Shown here one piece after another: positions 46,366 through 55,618 of a stretch of 64,000 bases of DNA. Each line of letters starts with the position of its first letter. Position 1 is the first letter of the stretch. Source of the DNA: Neobacillus massiliamazoniensis. Lineage in GTDB: Bacteria > Bacillota > Bacilli > Bacillales > Cytobacillaceae. Position numbers and translations under genes: made by a program. Where the stretch lies: positions 620,001 to 684,000 of the forward strand of contig NZ_CVRB01000003.1 in NCBI RefSeq assembly GCF_001048695.1. Reading direction: 5' to 3'. The notes beneath the pieces are model-generated. The model was not told where the DNA came from, did not search any database, and was given only the letters and a program-made list of their open reading frames with translations.

Positions 46366-48711
46366 TCATCCTCTCATATTGGTAACCTTTTGGATTGCGT
46401 TTCTTATATCTTCTTCTTCAAGGAAAAGGGCTTTTGCAGCTAAATCTTGATCTTGTTCTCTAGACATTAATCTCATCGCTTGTGCCTGGATCATTTCATC
46501 AACGAGATTCGTGGCAAATCGGCCATTTCCATTTATCGTCTCGACATTGAGCATTTCTATAAGTAGCTTTCGTGCATCATCTGTCAATTGGTATTGATAG
46601 CTTCCCGCATATGCCTCCATTATGGCTAGAAGCTCCCCCTGATTATAATCTGGGAAAATAAAATACTTCTTAAATCTTGAAAGCAGTCCAGGATTGCTTC
46701 CCAACAATTTGTCCATTTCATTTGGATATCCGGCAAGGACCACGACCAGATTTTCATTATGCTTAGTCATTTCATCTACAAGTGTATCAATGACCTCTTT
46801 ACCATAATCGCCGACTGTTGGCCCAGATGCAATAAGGGAATAGGCCTCATCAATAAATAAAACTCCGCCAAGCGCTTCTCGAATTTTCTTCTTTGTCTTT
46901 CCAGCAGATTGTCCCATATATCCTGCGACAAAATCTGCACGGCTAGCCACTATCAAATGACCCCTTTTTAAGATCCCGCATTCCTTTAAAAACGCAGCAT
47001 AGATCTTAGCAACCGTCGTTTTCCCAGTCCCGGGGTTACCGGTAAAAACAGCATGCAGCTGAATAGGGACCGGTGGAAGTCCGTTGCTTCTTCTATACTG
47101 TTGCATTTTTACAAAAGAAATAAGTGACTTCATTTCTTCTTTAATCGAATCGAGACCGATTAAGCGGTCAAGCTGATCGGACGGTGATTCCTTCCGTTCC
47201 CTATTTTCTAAGCTAAAGTCTTCCTTATTTAAAAAAGTATAGTGAAGAATATCCTGGTTATCTCTTTGTATAACAGAGCCTTTTTTAAAAATAGCATCTA
47301 ACACTATATTCCGAACAGTTCTCGCGTTTCCAAAGGTATTATCCACCCGCTCCCGCTCGATCCGTTGACAGAGCTCCAGCTTCGCTTCGTCCGTCAAAAT
47401 ATAATCATTTTCGCCAGCGATTTTTTCTGATATCATGATAAGCTCTTCATTAGAATAATCGGGTAAGTGAATAAAATTGGAATGGGGGAAGCGGCTTCGC
47501 AATCCGGGGTTGGCATCAATAAAGGAGCGCATCTCTTCAGGATACCCGGCTAAAATGCAGGCGAATTTTCCGCCAAACTCATTTCCTGTCATCAGTGAGA
47601 CAAGCGTATCAATGGCCGTTTGACCGTAATCATTCCCAGATTGACCTTCACGTTTGAGACTGTATGCTTCATCAATAAACAAGACCCCGCCAACTGCTCT
47701 CTCCACAAACGTACGGACATTTTCTTCAGTCTGTCCAACAAAAGCCCCAATTAATTGCGACCGATTCGCTTCAATGACTTCATCACGTGGCAGGACACCA
47801 AGCTCGTGGTAAATTTTCGCGAAAAGCCTGGCTAGAGTTGTTTTTCCCGTTCCTGGGTTTCCAGTTAAAATCATGTTTAAACTTAATTCGTCCTTAATTT
47901 GAAATCCTAACTTTTTCCGCTCTTTTTGGTAAAGCAAAAATCGATAATAATCATTGACCCGGGCTTTTACCTGTTCTATTCCGACCATATCCTGTAATTG
48001 CTCCAAGGCTTTTTTAGACGGTGCTGCTGTGGCATCTTTGGGGTCATCGAATAGTAAATGCCATTTTTGCTTTATTTCTTCGAGATTTGCCATTTTCAAT
48101 TTTAAATCTTCGTAATAGGTAGCGGTATGAAAAACTCCTATGATCGACTGATCGTATTCCTCTGCTGCTTTTAAAAGTTGACCCACTGCTGAAACAGTAT
48201 TCTCCAGCAATTCTAACAGCTCTCGGTATTGAATATGTAGTGCTTCACTGCCTGATTTTTCTACCCATTCCACTTTTTCTTGGATAGCATGAACATGATC
48301 GTCCACATCGACTAAAAATGTTTTGCAGATCAGTATGTATTGTTCAGCCGTTTTCTTTTTAGCCGTGCGATTATCCGTTTCTCTGATGGAAGGAAACGAG
48401 AGGACAGCTAAAAAATCTTTCCATTTATACCATTCAGATGTTAATACATATTCTTTTGCTTTTGGATTATTGGGATCAAGCTGAAGTGCTTTTTCCATCC
48501 ATACTTCCGCTAGTGAATCAGCCTTATTTCGCCAAAGTCTGGATAGGGCAGCCAATATCAATAGCTTTGATAAGGTAATTGGATTTGTTTCATGACTTAA
48601 GGCTAATATTAACGCCGCTTCATCGGAAATGAATCCCTTTTCATCCAGTTCTTTCTCCCACTTATGTAATTGTGTATATTCTATTGAAAACTGATTATCC
48701 TGCTGGTTCAT
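46366..48711 (-). CDS. Tandem AAA+ ATPase of the SpoVK/CbxX type with helical N terminus
   Basis: A 781-residue protein with an N-terminal helical, TPR-like region (about residues 1-230) and two CbxX/CfqX AAA+ domains. Domain 1 has Walker A TGNPGTGKTTLA (about 285) and Walker B GGVLFIDEAYSL (about 345); domain 2 has a second TGNPGTGKTTVA (about 555) and GGVLFIDEAYSL (about 620). Both keep ESD-type arginine fingers (NPGLRSRF, NPGLLSRF). Family members include the sporulation protein SpoVK and EccA of type VII secretion. It begins an operon with the thioesterase and oxidoreductase genes. The substrate protein is unknown. Confidence 0.85.
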   Translation of the reverse strand: MNQQDNQFSIEYTQLHKWEKELDEKGFISDEAALILALSHETNPITLSKLLILAALSRLWRNKADSLAEVWMEKALQLDPNNPKAKEYVLTSEWYKWKDFLAVLSFPSIRETDNRTAKKKTAEQYILICKTFLVDVDDHVHAIQEKVEWVEKSGSEALHIQYRELLELLENTVSAVGQLLKAAEEYDQSIIGVFHTATYYEDLKLKMANLEEIKQKWHLLFDDPKDATAAPSKKALEQLQDMVGIEQVKARVNDYYRFLLYQKERKKLGFQIKDELSLNMILTGNPGTGKTTLARLFAKIYHELGVLPRDEVIEANRSQLIGAFVGQTEENVRTFVERAVGGVLFIDEAYSLKREGQSGNDYGQTAIDTLVSLMTGNEFGGKFACILAGYPEEMRSFIDANPGLRSRFPHSNFIHLPDYSNEELIMISEKIAGENDYILTDEAKLELCQRIERERVDNTFGNARTVRNIVLDAIFKKGSVIQRDNQDILHYTFLNKEDFSLENRERKESPSDQLDRLIGLDSIKEEMKSLISFVKMQQYRRSNGLPPVPIQLHAVFTGNPGTGKTTVAKIYAAFLKECGILKRGHLIVASRADFVAGYMGQSAGKTKKKIREALGGVLFIDEAYSLIASGPTVGDYGKEVIDTLVDEMTKHNENLVVVLAGYPNEMDKLLGSNPGLLSRFKKYFIFPDYNQGELLAIMEAYAGSYQYQLTDDARKLLIEMLNVETINGNGRFATNLVDEMIQAQAMRLMSREQDQDLAAKALFLEEEDIRNAIQKVTNMRG

Positions 48712-48837
48712 CAAACATCACTTCTTTATCAAAATTTCCATTCTATCTTACCATTAAGGACTGGTACAGTAAATGAGAAGGTTTTGCATGATGTGGCTTT
48801 AGAAACATCCAATAGCATAATAATTAAAAACTCAAAA

Positions 48838-48873
48838 AAGGAAGGACCTGTTTCCAAAGAACAGGCCCTTTCC
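48838..48873 (-). terminator. Terminator of tlp
   Basis: GGAAGGACCTGTT pairs with AACAGGCCCTTTCC (two mismatches), and a TTTTTT tract follows on the minus strand, 6 bases beyond the tlp stop. Confidence 0.75.
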
Positions 48874-48878
48874 TCGTT

Positions 48879-49109
48879 TTATCCTTGTGTGTTATTTGCT
48901 TCATCTTTAATTTCCGAGCGGAATGATTCAATGCTTTCTTTTCTCCGTTCGTTTTTCTCTTCGATTTGCTGCCGCTGCGTCTCACTATCAGTAAACTTAA
49001 GTGATTCTTCGGCCGCTCTAATGTTTTCCTCAGTATTTTGAAGCATCGATTGTAATTTTTCAGCGTTATCGCTTCGATCGTCCGGTTTTGGTTGGTTGTT
49101 ATAAGGCAT
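48879..49109 (-). CDS. tlp: Small acid-soluble spore protein Tlp
   Basis: Tlp is a small, soluble protein packed into the forespore. The 76-residue product is the family length, with MPYNNQPKPDDRSDNAEKLQ at the start and a Glu/Arg-rich helical body (ENIRAAEESLKFTDSETQ). The ATG at 49109 is chosen because AAGGAGG lies 7 bases upstream; a longer in-frame start is rejected. It follows sspN on the same strand, as in B. subtilis, where sspN-tlp form a sigma-G operon. Confidence 0.92.
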   Translation of the reverse strand: MPYNNQPKPDDRSDNAEKLQSMLQNTEENIRAAEESLKFTDSETQRQQIEEKNERRKESIESFRSEIKDEANNTQG

Positions 49110-49241
49110 GGTAAGTCCTCCTTGTGATGTAAATGGTACGAATATAGTTTGTATCAAAGGAGAAAAAATATCACAGAATTTTTATAAAAACAGCATAAAG
49201 ACCCGCAGGCACAATGTCCGTCGAGTCTTAGTTCATTATTA

Positions 49242-49385
49242 TTATTCACCTTTAGTCTGAATTACTTGAGCGTGTTCATTGCTTTTATTCTGCATTTGCC
49301 TTCCTTTGTTCCCACCAAATCCCCTTGGCTGAGTTCCGAGATGGTTCGGGACAAAGTGTTTTCGGCTGCCTTTTGGATTACTCAT
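49242..49385 (-). CDS. sspN: Small acid-soluble spore protein N
   Basis: A 47-residue protein reading MSNPKGSRKHFVPNHLGTQ and then PRGFGGNKGRQMQNKSNEHA, the recognised SspN sequence pattern. GAGGAGGG lies 7 bases before the ATG. It lies upstream of tlp on the minus strand, reproducing the B. subtilis sspN-tlp order. SspN is a minor spore core protein made late in the forespore. Confidence 0.92.
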   Translation of the reverse strand: MSNPKGSRKHFVPNHLGTQPRGFGGNKGRQMQNKSNEHAQVIQTKGE

Positions 49386-49453
49386 CAAGAATCCCTCCTC
49401 TATCACAGTTTAACCAGATAGGGAGAAGAACATAATTGGTAATCTATGTGAGT

Positions 49454-49585
49454 TTATTCAGCTTTGCCAAGGCGTTTATTTTCTAAACGTTGTTCAATTT
49501 TTTCCATTGCTGCACTGTCTTTTAAAAGCTGACTTTTATTTTCTGAAACAAGTTCCGCAAAAGAGCGTTTTCGAGGCTTCCTCAT
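49454..49585 (-). CDS. fbpB: FbpB-family small basic protein
   Basis: A 43-residue basic protein, MRKPRKRSFAELVSENKSQ followed by LLKDSAAMEKIEQRLENKR. This is the pattern of the FbpB family of Bacillus, small basic proteins linked in B. subtilis to the Fur-controlled FsrA iron-sparing small RNA. A GGTGAT site precedes the ATG. No clear Fur box was seen upstream, so iron control is not shown here. Confidence 0.8.
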   Translation of the reverse strand: MRKPRKRSFAELVSENKSQLLKDSAAMEKIEQRLENKRLGKAE

Positions 49586-49701
49586 GGATATCACCTACCT
49601 TATGTCCTATTTTAACAGTTATTATGTCCGATAAAGCTTTTAATTATTACAACTTTTTGAAAATTTTATTGTATTTCAATAATTTTAATTAAGAAAAAAG
49701 A

Positions 49702-49722
49702 CACTGGTTATAAAAACCAATG
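49702..49722 (-). terminator. Terminator of the thiol-disulfide protein gene
   Basis: CACTGGTT pairs with AACCAATG (one mismatch) and TTTTTTC follows on the minus strand. Confidence 0.6.
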
Positions 49723-49733
49723 CCTACTTCCTG

Positions 49734-50270
49734 TTATTTTAATTCACTTGTATATTTTTTCATCATGTCAAGATTCATTCCGCCAGTAAATTTATTTTGG
49801 ATAGTTCCATTACTGTCTATAAAATAAGTGGTTGGGATCGATAAAATTTGATAAACCTGATTTACATGATCTTTTTCGTCAAGTAGAATCGGAAACGTGA
49901 TTCCATTCTTGTCAGCAAACCCCTTTACATCATTTTGCGGGTCAATATTAACAGCAAGGATGACGATATCTTTTCCGGCTGATTGATAAAATTTTTCCAT
50001 CTCAGGCATTTCAGCCTTACAAGGCGGACACCATGTTGCCCAGAAATTTAACATTACTTTTTTTCCTTTTAAACTTGAAAGCTTGACTGTTTCACCTGTT
50101 AACGTTTTCAATTCAAAGTCAGGCGCCTTGGCTCCGATTTTCAGGCCATTGGCAGTTGGCGTTGTTGTTTGCTCGTTGTTTTGGGGCTCATTTTTCTTCT
50201 CCATGGCTTGGACTATAGCAACCGTAAGAAGGGAAATCAACACGATTGCTGCAATTACTTTTTTCACCAA
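49734..50270 (-). CDS. yneN: ResA/TlpA-like thiol-disulfide oxidoreductase (YneN homologue)
   Basis: A 178-residue thioredoxin-fold protein exported and held by an N-terminal membrane anchor (about residues 3-20). The redox motif is FWATWCPPCKAEMPE (Cys-Pro-Pro-Cys, about residues 76-79), with the cis-Pro in ILSIPTTYF near 147. ResA-type proteins reduce apocytochrome c or other surface disulfides. The TTG start follows GGAGG by 8 bases; an adjacent in-frame GTG is an alternative. It matches B. subtilis yneN next to citB. Confidence 0.87.
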   Translation of the reverse strand: MVKKVIAAIVLISLLTVAIVQAMEKKNEPQNNEQTTTPTANGLKIGAKAPDFELKTLTGETVKLSSLKGKKVMLNFWATWCPPCKAEMPEMEKFYQSAGKDIVILAVNIDPQNDVKGFADKNGITFPILLDEKDHVNQVYQILSIPTTYFIDSNGTIQNKFTGGMNLDMMKKYTSELK

Positions 50271-50381
50271 AACAAGTACCTCCTTTTCAATCCACTGTTA
50301 TTACAATTTTACACTATCAGTAAAGTTTAAATGAAGTTTGTATATGCCAAATATGTGACATTTTTCTAGATAGCTGATTAT

Positions 50382-52091
50382 TTAAATGATTAGATCTCTT
50401 TTTTTCTTAAGAAGATCGTTAAATTCCTGATCTAAGAGCAGGTAATTAGGGTCTATTTTATTTATTAGTGATAGTTCTCCAAGAATCGATGCCAACTTAT
50501 TTTCAATTATCATCAATTTCTCTTCTCTACTACTATTTGTCTTGCCCCTATTTAAATATTCCTCAAGCTTCATATCAACCCGCTTAATGAATTGTTTTTC
50601 AAATATTAGCAAACGGTCACAAAGCTTATTTAAAAAGTAATAGTCATGAGAAACCGTAATAATCGTACCCTTAAATTCACTTAATGTTTTTTCCAACTGC
50701 TCTCTGCTTGGTAAATCAAGGTGGTTTGTCGGTTCGTCTAAGATCAGCACATCGTATTCCTTCATTAACATGTCAACAAGCTTAACTCTTGTTCTCTCAC
50801 CGAGACTGAAGGTCCTAATCGGTTTTAAAATGACGGTTTCCTTTAAACCAAGATTGGCAAGCAATGTCCGGGCCCGGAATATATCCTTTTGCTTCGTTAA
50901 TCCTAGTGCTTCGATCGAATTCATATCTTCTGGTAAATCGCTAACATCCTGACTTAAATAAGCGATTTTTACCGATCCGCTCCTCCAAAGTTCCCCAGCT
51001 GATGGATTCTCATCTCCAAGAAAAAGCCTTAATAATGTCGTCTTGCCACAGCCATTTTCTCCTATAAGGCCAATCCGTTCGCCATGATTAAGATAAAATT
51101 GACTATCCCGAAAAAGAGTCCTTCCTCCGAATGTTTTGGCTAACTTTTTAGCTTCGATTACCCTTTTTCCTCTTTTTCCTTGGCTGTCAAATTGAAATTG
51201 GACATTTGCTTCTTCAGTTGGTTTTTCAACTTTATTTTTTTCCAGTTCGCTTTGCAGTCGTTTCATTTTGGATTTCACTTGTATATCCATCTTCTTTGCT
51301 TTTGCCCTGTGGTATTCCTTATAGCCAATTTGTCTACGCTCACTAGCTGAGCCTTGTTTGGTTGAATCTCGATGTCCTTTTTCTGACCAGTTTTTTAATT
51401 GTTCCATTTGCTGTTCGATTTTTTCTTTATAACGTTTTTGGACGTTGTATTGGTGGAGCTGATTTTCCACCCTCTTCTGCTTTTCCTCTCGATAATCACT
51501 ATAGTTACCATTGTAAAAATGGATCTGTCTATTTTCTAATTCAAAAATTCGATTAACGGTTCGATCTAAAAAATGGCGGTCGTGAGAAATAATTAGCACT
51601 GGTCCTTGAAATTTCTCAAGTTCTGAAATAAGCCATTCGATTCCTTTATAATCCAAATGATTCGTCGGTTCATCCAGAATTAGAAAATCTGGTTTTGAAG
51701 CCCAGACCATTGATAAGGCGAGTTTTAATTTTTCTCCTCCACTTAATTGATGAAGACGTTCTTCTTCCCATTCATAAACCTTTTGAAGACCGATCTGGCT
51801 AGCATACTGCAATAAAGAATCATTTCCATCAAGCAATTCATGAAATTCACTAAATTCATAATCAACCGATTGAGTTAGGTAACCGATTTTGCAATCTTTT
51901 GCTTTCTCAATTATTCCTTGATCAAGACTAATTTTCCCGAAAAGGATATTAGCCAATGTTGTTTTACCTGTACCATTAAACCCAACTAAGCCAATTCTAT
52001 CTCCTGTTTTTATTTCAAAATGGACATTTTCCAATACCTTCAAATCAACAAAACTCTTCTCTAATCCTTTTACTTTTATTACCGTTCGCAT
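50382..52091 (-). CDS. ABC-F ribosome-protection ATPase (antibiotic resistance type)
   Basis: A 569-residue soluble protein with two ABC ATPase domains and no membrane helices. Domain 1: Walker A GFNGTGKTTLA, signature HQLSGGEKLKL, FLILDEPTNHLD. Domain 2: Walker A GENGCGKTTLL, signature TFSLGERTRVKL, VLILDEPTNHLD. A long basic linker between them (about residues 185-290, KNWSEKGHRDSTKQGSASERR) is the ribosome-reaching arm of Vml/Msr/Vga-type ABC-F proteins, which dislodge lincosamides, pleuromutilins or streptogramins. The ATG at 52091, with GGGAG 7 bases upstream, is preferred to one at 52133, which lies before an attenuator hairpin. Confidence 0.88.
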   Translation of the reverse strand: MRTVIKVKGLEKSFVDLKVLENVHFEIKTGDRIGLVGFNGTGKTTLANILFGKISLDQGIIEKAKDCKIGYLTQSVDYEFSEFHELLDGNDSLLQYASQIGLQKVYEWEEERLHQLSGGEKLKLALSMVWASKPDFLILDEPTNHLDYKGIEWLISELEKFQGPVLIISHDRHFLDRTVNRIFELENRQIHFYNGNYSDYREEKQKRVENQLHQYNVQKRYKEKIEQQMEQLKNWSEKGHRDSTKQGSASERRQIGYKEYHRAKAKKMDIQVKSKMKRLQSELEKNKVEKPTEEANVQFQFDSQGKRGKRVIEAKKLAKTFGGRTLFRDSQFYLNHGERIGLIGENGCGKTTLLRLFLGDENPSAGELWRSGSVKIAYLSQDVSDLPEDMNSIEALGLTKQKDIFRARTLLANLGLKETVILKPIRTFSLGERTRVKLVDMLMKEYDVLILDEPTNHLDLPSREQLEKTLSEFKGTIITVSHDYYFLNKLCDRLLIFEKQFIKRVDMKLEEYLNRGKTNSSREEKLMIIENKLASILGELSLINKIDPNYLLLDQEFNDLLKKKRDLII

Positions 52092-52124
52092 AAAAAAACT
52101 CCCTTCATGAACCTGAAGTGAGTT
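52092..52124 (-). terminator. Attenuator terminator in the ABC-F leader
   Basis: On the minus strand AACTC-A-CTTCA pairs with TGAAG-G-GAGTT around a 6-base loop and runs into TTTTTTT, directly before the ATG of the ABC-F gene. The right arm also contains the ribosome site. ATGAACCTGAAG (52212-52223 region of the leader) is exactly complementary to CTTCAGGTTCAT in this hairpin and can form a competing antiterminator. Confidence 0.75.
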
Positions 52125-52142
52125 ATCTGTCATAAAAATTCA

Positions 52143-52226
52143 TCACCAAATAAGCCTAAAAAGACTTATGCAAAAGGGTATGATTATAAAAAAGGACAGA
52201 CTAATCCTATTCTTCAGGTTCATCAT
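52143..52226 (-). CDS. Possible leader peptide of the ABC-F gene
   Basis: An open frame of 27 codons starting ATGATG encodes MMNLKNRISLSFFIIIP and ends at TGA before the attenuator. Its first codons contain the antiterminator arm. The ribosome site is weak, and still shorter frames (for example ATGAAATAA after AAGGGACG, near 52275) are also candidates. Translation is inferred, not shown. Confidence 0.3.
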   Translation of the reverse strand: MMNLKNRISLSFFIIIPFCISLFRLIW

Positions 52227-52308
52227 TTTTCGAATATTCGAATCATGGCTGAAAAATAAGATCATTATTTCATCGTCCCTTAATCATTCCTTTTCGTTTA
52301 TTAATTTC

Positions 52309-52338
52309 ATTGTAGGTGATATTAACCGATATTGTCAA
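52309..52338 (-). promoter_or_regulatory. Sigma-A promoter of the ABC-F gene
   Basis: On the minus strand TTGACA (52333-52338) and TACAAT (52309-52314) are 18 bases apart. Initiation near 52302 would give a 5' leader of about 210 bases containing the attenuator. Confidence 0.65.
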
Positions 52339-52433
52339 ACAATTCCTAAAAATTAATTGGAGAATAAGAATGTCCTGCTCAATTTAAAATTTTTTAATCC
52401 TTAAGAGTCTATTATAAACCGTGTAAATGCATT

Positions 52434-52526
52434 TATGAGCGAATTTACTCAGTTTATGCGCGAATTTTTCAATATATGCGCGAATCCACATGTTTTATGC
52501 GCGAATTACTAATTATATGCGCGAAT
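52434..52526. repeat. Five-unit TATGCGCGAAT array, 20-21-bp period
   Basis: TATG(C/A)GCGAAT occurs at 52434, 52455, 52475, 52496 and 52516; the first copy has A for C. Spacings are 21, 20, 21 and 20 bases, with unrelated sequence between. The array lies between the aconitase terminator and the ABC-F promoter. The period is about two DNA helical turns, so all units face the same side. Confidence 0.85.
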
Positions 52527-52543
52527 CGATTTCGACCTAAAAA

Positions 52544-52571
52544 AACACCATGCCAATTCAGACATGGTGTT
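52544..52571 (-). terminator. Terminator of acnA
   Basis: AACACCATG and CATGGTGTT pair perfectly around a 10-base loop, with T-runs on both sides; it lies 15 bases beyond the aconitase stop. Confidence 0.85.
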
Positions 52572-52585
52572 TTTCATACGTGTAA

Positions 52586-55291
52586 TTATCCTTGTAATTT
52601 TTCACGAAGAACCATTTGCAGGATACCACCGTGACGGTAGTAGTCAATTTCGACTTCAGAATCGAAACGGACAATTACTTCAAATTCTTTCTTATTACCA
52701 GCTTCATCAGTAGCTGTCACTTTTAGAAGATCACGTGGTTTTACGTTTTCATCTACTTGAACTTCAAATGTTTCTTTACCTGTTAAACCAAGTGTTTCAG
52801 TGCTATCGCCTTCTTTAAATTGAAGTGGTAGCACACCCATTAACACAAGGTTTGAACGGTGAATCCGTTCAAAGCTTTCAGCCAGAACAGTTTTAATACC
52901 AAGAAGGTTTGTTCCTTTAGCAGCCCAGTCACGTGAAGAACCCATTCCGTAATCTTTACCTGCAAGAACCATTAAACCAGTTCCATTTTCTTTGTATTTC
53001 ATGCAAGCATCATAAATGGACGTAACTTCGCCTGTTGGCCAGTAAGTTGTGAAGCCGCCTTCTGTACCAGGTGCAATTTGGTTACGAATACGAATGTTTG
53101 CAAATGTACCACGCATCATGACTTCATGGTTACCACGGCGAGATCCGTAAGAGTTAAAGTCACGAGGCTGAACGCCTTTTTCTAATAGATATTTTCCAGC
53201 TGGAGTATTTTTACCGATCGCTCCTGCAGGAGAAATATGGTCTGTAGTAACAGAATCACCAAATTTACCAACCACACGAAGTCCAACTAATGGTTCAACT
53301 GTACCTGGTTCTGGTGATAAGCCTTCAAAGAACGGTGGGTTAGCAATGTAAGTTGAATTCTCATCCCAAGTATATAATGGCTCATTGCTTGTTTGAATTT
53401 CGTTCCAACGCTCATTGTCACCGAACACATTCTCGTACTCTCTACGGAATAGTTCAGGCGTTACTGTACGTTTTACGACGTCTTTAACTTCAGCTGTTGA
53501 TGGCCAGATATCCTTGATGAATACTTCGTTGCCATCTTTATCTTTACCAATGGCTTCTGTCGCGAAATCAATGTTTACTGTCCCTGCAAGGGCATATGCT
53601 ACGACAAGAGGCGGTGAAGCCAAATAGTTTGCTTTAACAAGTGGATGGATACGTCCTTCAAAGTTACGGTTACCGGATAATACGGAAGTAACTAATAGAT
53701 CGTTTTCCGAAATTGTTTTTTCGATTTCTTCTTTTAATGGACCAGAGTTACCGATACATGTTGTACAACCGTAACCAACAAGGTTGAAACCGATTTGCTC
53801 AAGGTATGGAAGCAATCCGGAATCACGAAGGTAACCAGTTACAACTTTTGAACCTGGTGCTAAAGAAGTTTTAACGAATTTTGGAACTTCCATTCCTAAT
53901 TCAACGGCTTTTTTCGCAACAAGTCCGGCTCCAACTAGAACATATGGGTTAGAAGTGTTCGTACAGCTTGTAATAGATGCAATAGCAACTGCACCAGTTT
54001 TAATTGCCGCTTCGTCACCGTTGTTAAATTTCACTACTGCTGATTTTTCAAGCTCGTCTGCTTGTAATCCAAATCCTTGGTTACCTTGTGGAGCAGAAAC
54101 AGCATTCACGAATTCTTCCTTCATTTTTGAAAGTGGAATCAAATCCTGTGGACGCTTTGGACCAGAAAGATTTGCTTCAATAGTAGTAAGATCAATTTCA
54201 ATAACATCTGTATATATTGGCTCTTCAGATGGATTGAAGAATAAGCCGTTTTCTTTGCAATATTGTTCAACCACTTTCACTTGCTCTTCATCGCGACCTG
54301 TTAAGCGCATGTATTCAAGTGATTCGCCGTCAATAGCAAAGAATCCGCAAGTTGCGCCGTATTCAGGAGCCATGTTGGCAATCGTTGCACGGTCAGCTAA
54401 TGGTAATGTCGATACCCCTGGTCCGAAATATTCAACGAATTTACCGACCACGCCATGCTTACGTAGTACTTGTGTTACTTTAAGGGCAAGGTCAGTTGCG
54501 GTTGCTCCATTTGGAAGCTCACCAATTAGTTTTACCCCTACTACTTCTGGAACTGGGAAATATGAAGGCTGACCAAGCATACCTGCTTCAGCTTCAATAC
54601 CACCTACGCCCCATCCAAGAACACCAAGACCGTTGATCATGGTAGTATGGGAGTCAGTACCAACTAATGTATCAGGATATGTTTCAAGTTCACCGTCAGT
54701 TTCAGCAACGTGAACAACATCTGCTAAGAATTCAAGGTTTACTTGGTGAACGATACCGGTTGCCGGTGGAACAGCACGGTAGTTGTTGAATGATTTTTGC
54801 GCCCAGCTTAGGAACTGATAACGCTCAGCATTTCGTTCAAATTCGTAATCCATATTAATTTTTAAGGAATCAGAAGAACCATAGGCATCAACCTGAACAG
54901 AGTGGTCGATAACAAGATCAACGGTTTTCTCAGGATTAATTTTGTCAGGGTCGCCACCAAGGTCAGCCATTGCTTTTCGTAAGGAAGCAAGGTCAACTAC
55001 TGCAGGAACACCTGTAAAGTCTTGAAGAATAACACGAGCTGGCTTAAATGGAACGTCCACTTCTTTTAACTCGTTTGTTCCCCATTTTGCTAAGTTTTCA
55101 ACGTGTTCTTTTGTGATCACACGGCCATCATATTGGCGAAGTACAGATTCAAGTAATACTTTTACGGAATAAGGCAATTTAGATACTTTGCCAATTCCTG
55201 CTTCTTCCAAAGCATGTAAACGGTAGTAGTGATAGCGCTTGCCATTTACTTCAAAAGAAGAACGTGCGTTAAATACATCATTTTTTACCAT
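52586..55291 (-). CDS. acnA: Aconitate hydratase
   Basis: Aconitase interconverts citrate and isocitrate in the TCA cycle; in Bacillus (CitB) it also binds RNA when its iron-sulfur cluster is lost. The 901-residue protein shows [14 protein letters not shown] near residue 125, [21 protein letters not shown] near 205, the cluster Cys motif [11 protein letters not shown] near 440 and [11 protein letters not shown] near 505, and the C-terminal swivelling-domain segment [16 protein letters not shown] near 770. The ATG at 55291 follows GGGGAT and gives the conserved N terminus; upstream in-frame starts are rejected. Confidence 0.95.
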   Translation of the reverse strand: MVKNDVFNARSSFEVNGKRYHYYRLHALEEAGIGKVSKLPYSVKVLLESVLRQYDGRVITKEHVENLAKWGTNELKEVDVPFKPARVILQDFTGVPAVVDLASLRKAMADLGGDPDKINPEKTVDLVIDHSVQVDAYGSSDSLKINMDYEFERNAERYQFLSWAQKSFNNYRAVPPATGIVHQVNLEFLADVVHVAETDGELETYPDTLVGTDSHTTMINGLGVLGWGVGGIEAEAGMLGQPSYFPVPEVVGVKLIGELPNGATATDLALKVTQVLRKHGVVGKFVEYFGPGVSTLPLADRATIANMAPEYGATCGFFAIDGESLEYMRLTGRDEEQVKVVEQYCKENGLFFNPSEEPIYTDVIEIDLTTIEANLSGPKRPQDLIPLSKMKEEFVNAVSAPQGNQGFGLQADELEKSAVVKFNNGDEAAIKTGAVAIASITSCTNTSNPYVLVGAGLVAKKAVELGMEVPKFVKTSLAPGSKVVTGYLRDSGLLPYLEQIGFNLVGYGCTTCIGNSGPLKEEIEKTISENDLLVTSVLSGNRNFEGRIHPLVKANYLASPPLVVAYALAGTVNIDFATEAIGKDKDGNEVFIKDIWPSTAEVKDVVKRTVTPELFRREYENVFGDNERWNEIQTSNEPLYTWDENSTYIANPPFFEGLSPEPGTVEPLVGLRVVGKFGDSVTTDHISPAGAIGKNTPAGKYLLEKGVQPRDFNSYGSRRGNHEVMMRGTFANIRIRNQIAPGTEGGFTTYWPTGEVTSIYDACMKYKENGTGLMVLAGKDYGMGSSRDWAAKGTNLLGIKTVLAESFERIHRSNLVLMGVLPLQFKEGDSTETLGLTGKETFEVQVDENVKPRDLLKVTATDEAGNKKEFEVIVRFDSEVEIDYYRHGGILQMVLREKLQG

Positions 55292-55441
55292 GATTAAATC
55301 CCCTTTCATTTGGCGTAAGATGCCAAAATCAATGAAAAGTTGTAAAGTTTGAACTTTTCCCATCCAACCCTACTTTTCTCACAATTCTAATCTTAATACA
55401 ACCTTTTACATAAGTAAATAAAAAGAAAGTTATTGCGATTA

Positions 55442-55456
55442 ATAAGTTTTTCTTAT
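55442..55456. promoter_or_regulatory. Putative CcpC operator upstream of aconitase
   Basis: ATAA-N7-TTAT is the recognised motif of CcpC, the citrate-responsive regulator of citB in B. subtilis. It lies 150 bases upstream of the aconitase ATG. A minus-strand TTTACT-17-TAAGAT promoter-like pair is found between it and the gene. Confidence 0.5.
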
Positions 55457-55618
55457 GTTTTATTACTGAATCGGTCCGAAATATTTCGAGAACATAGGAA
55501 GTGCTTACCTATTATATAGCATATCAATATTTATTATTTTCACAGTTATTATCTCAAAAAACTTTTTATTATTATTTTTTATGATAAAAAGTAAATAATA
55601 ACGCGAGGGGGTGAAAGG

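Noticed and set aside
52092-52133. N-terminal extension of the ABC-F protein from the ATG at 52133
   Set aside because: It would be translated through the attenuator hairpin; the start at 52091 fits the family and has its own ribosome site.
52434-52526. The TATGCGCGAAT array as a CRISPR
   Set aside because: Repeats of 11 bases with 9-10-base gaps are far too short and no cas genes are present.
53955-54572. A 205-codon open frame antisense to aconitase
   Set aside because: It is the mirror of a long, well-conserved gene, has no ribosome site and resembles no protein.
55292-55363. N-terminal extension of aconitase from 55363
   Set aside because: The family starts at [13 protein letters not shown]; the extension is not conserved in type and has a poor ribosome site.
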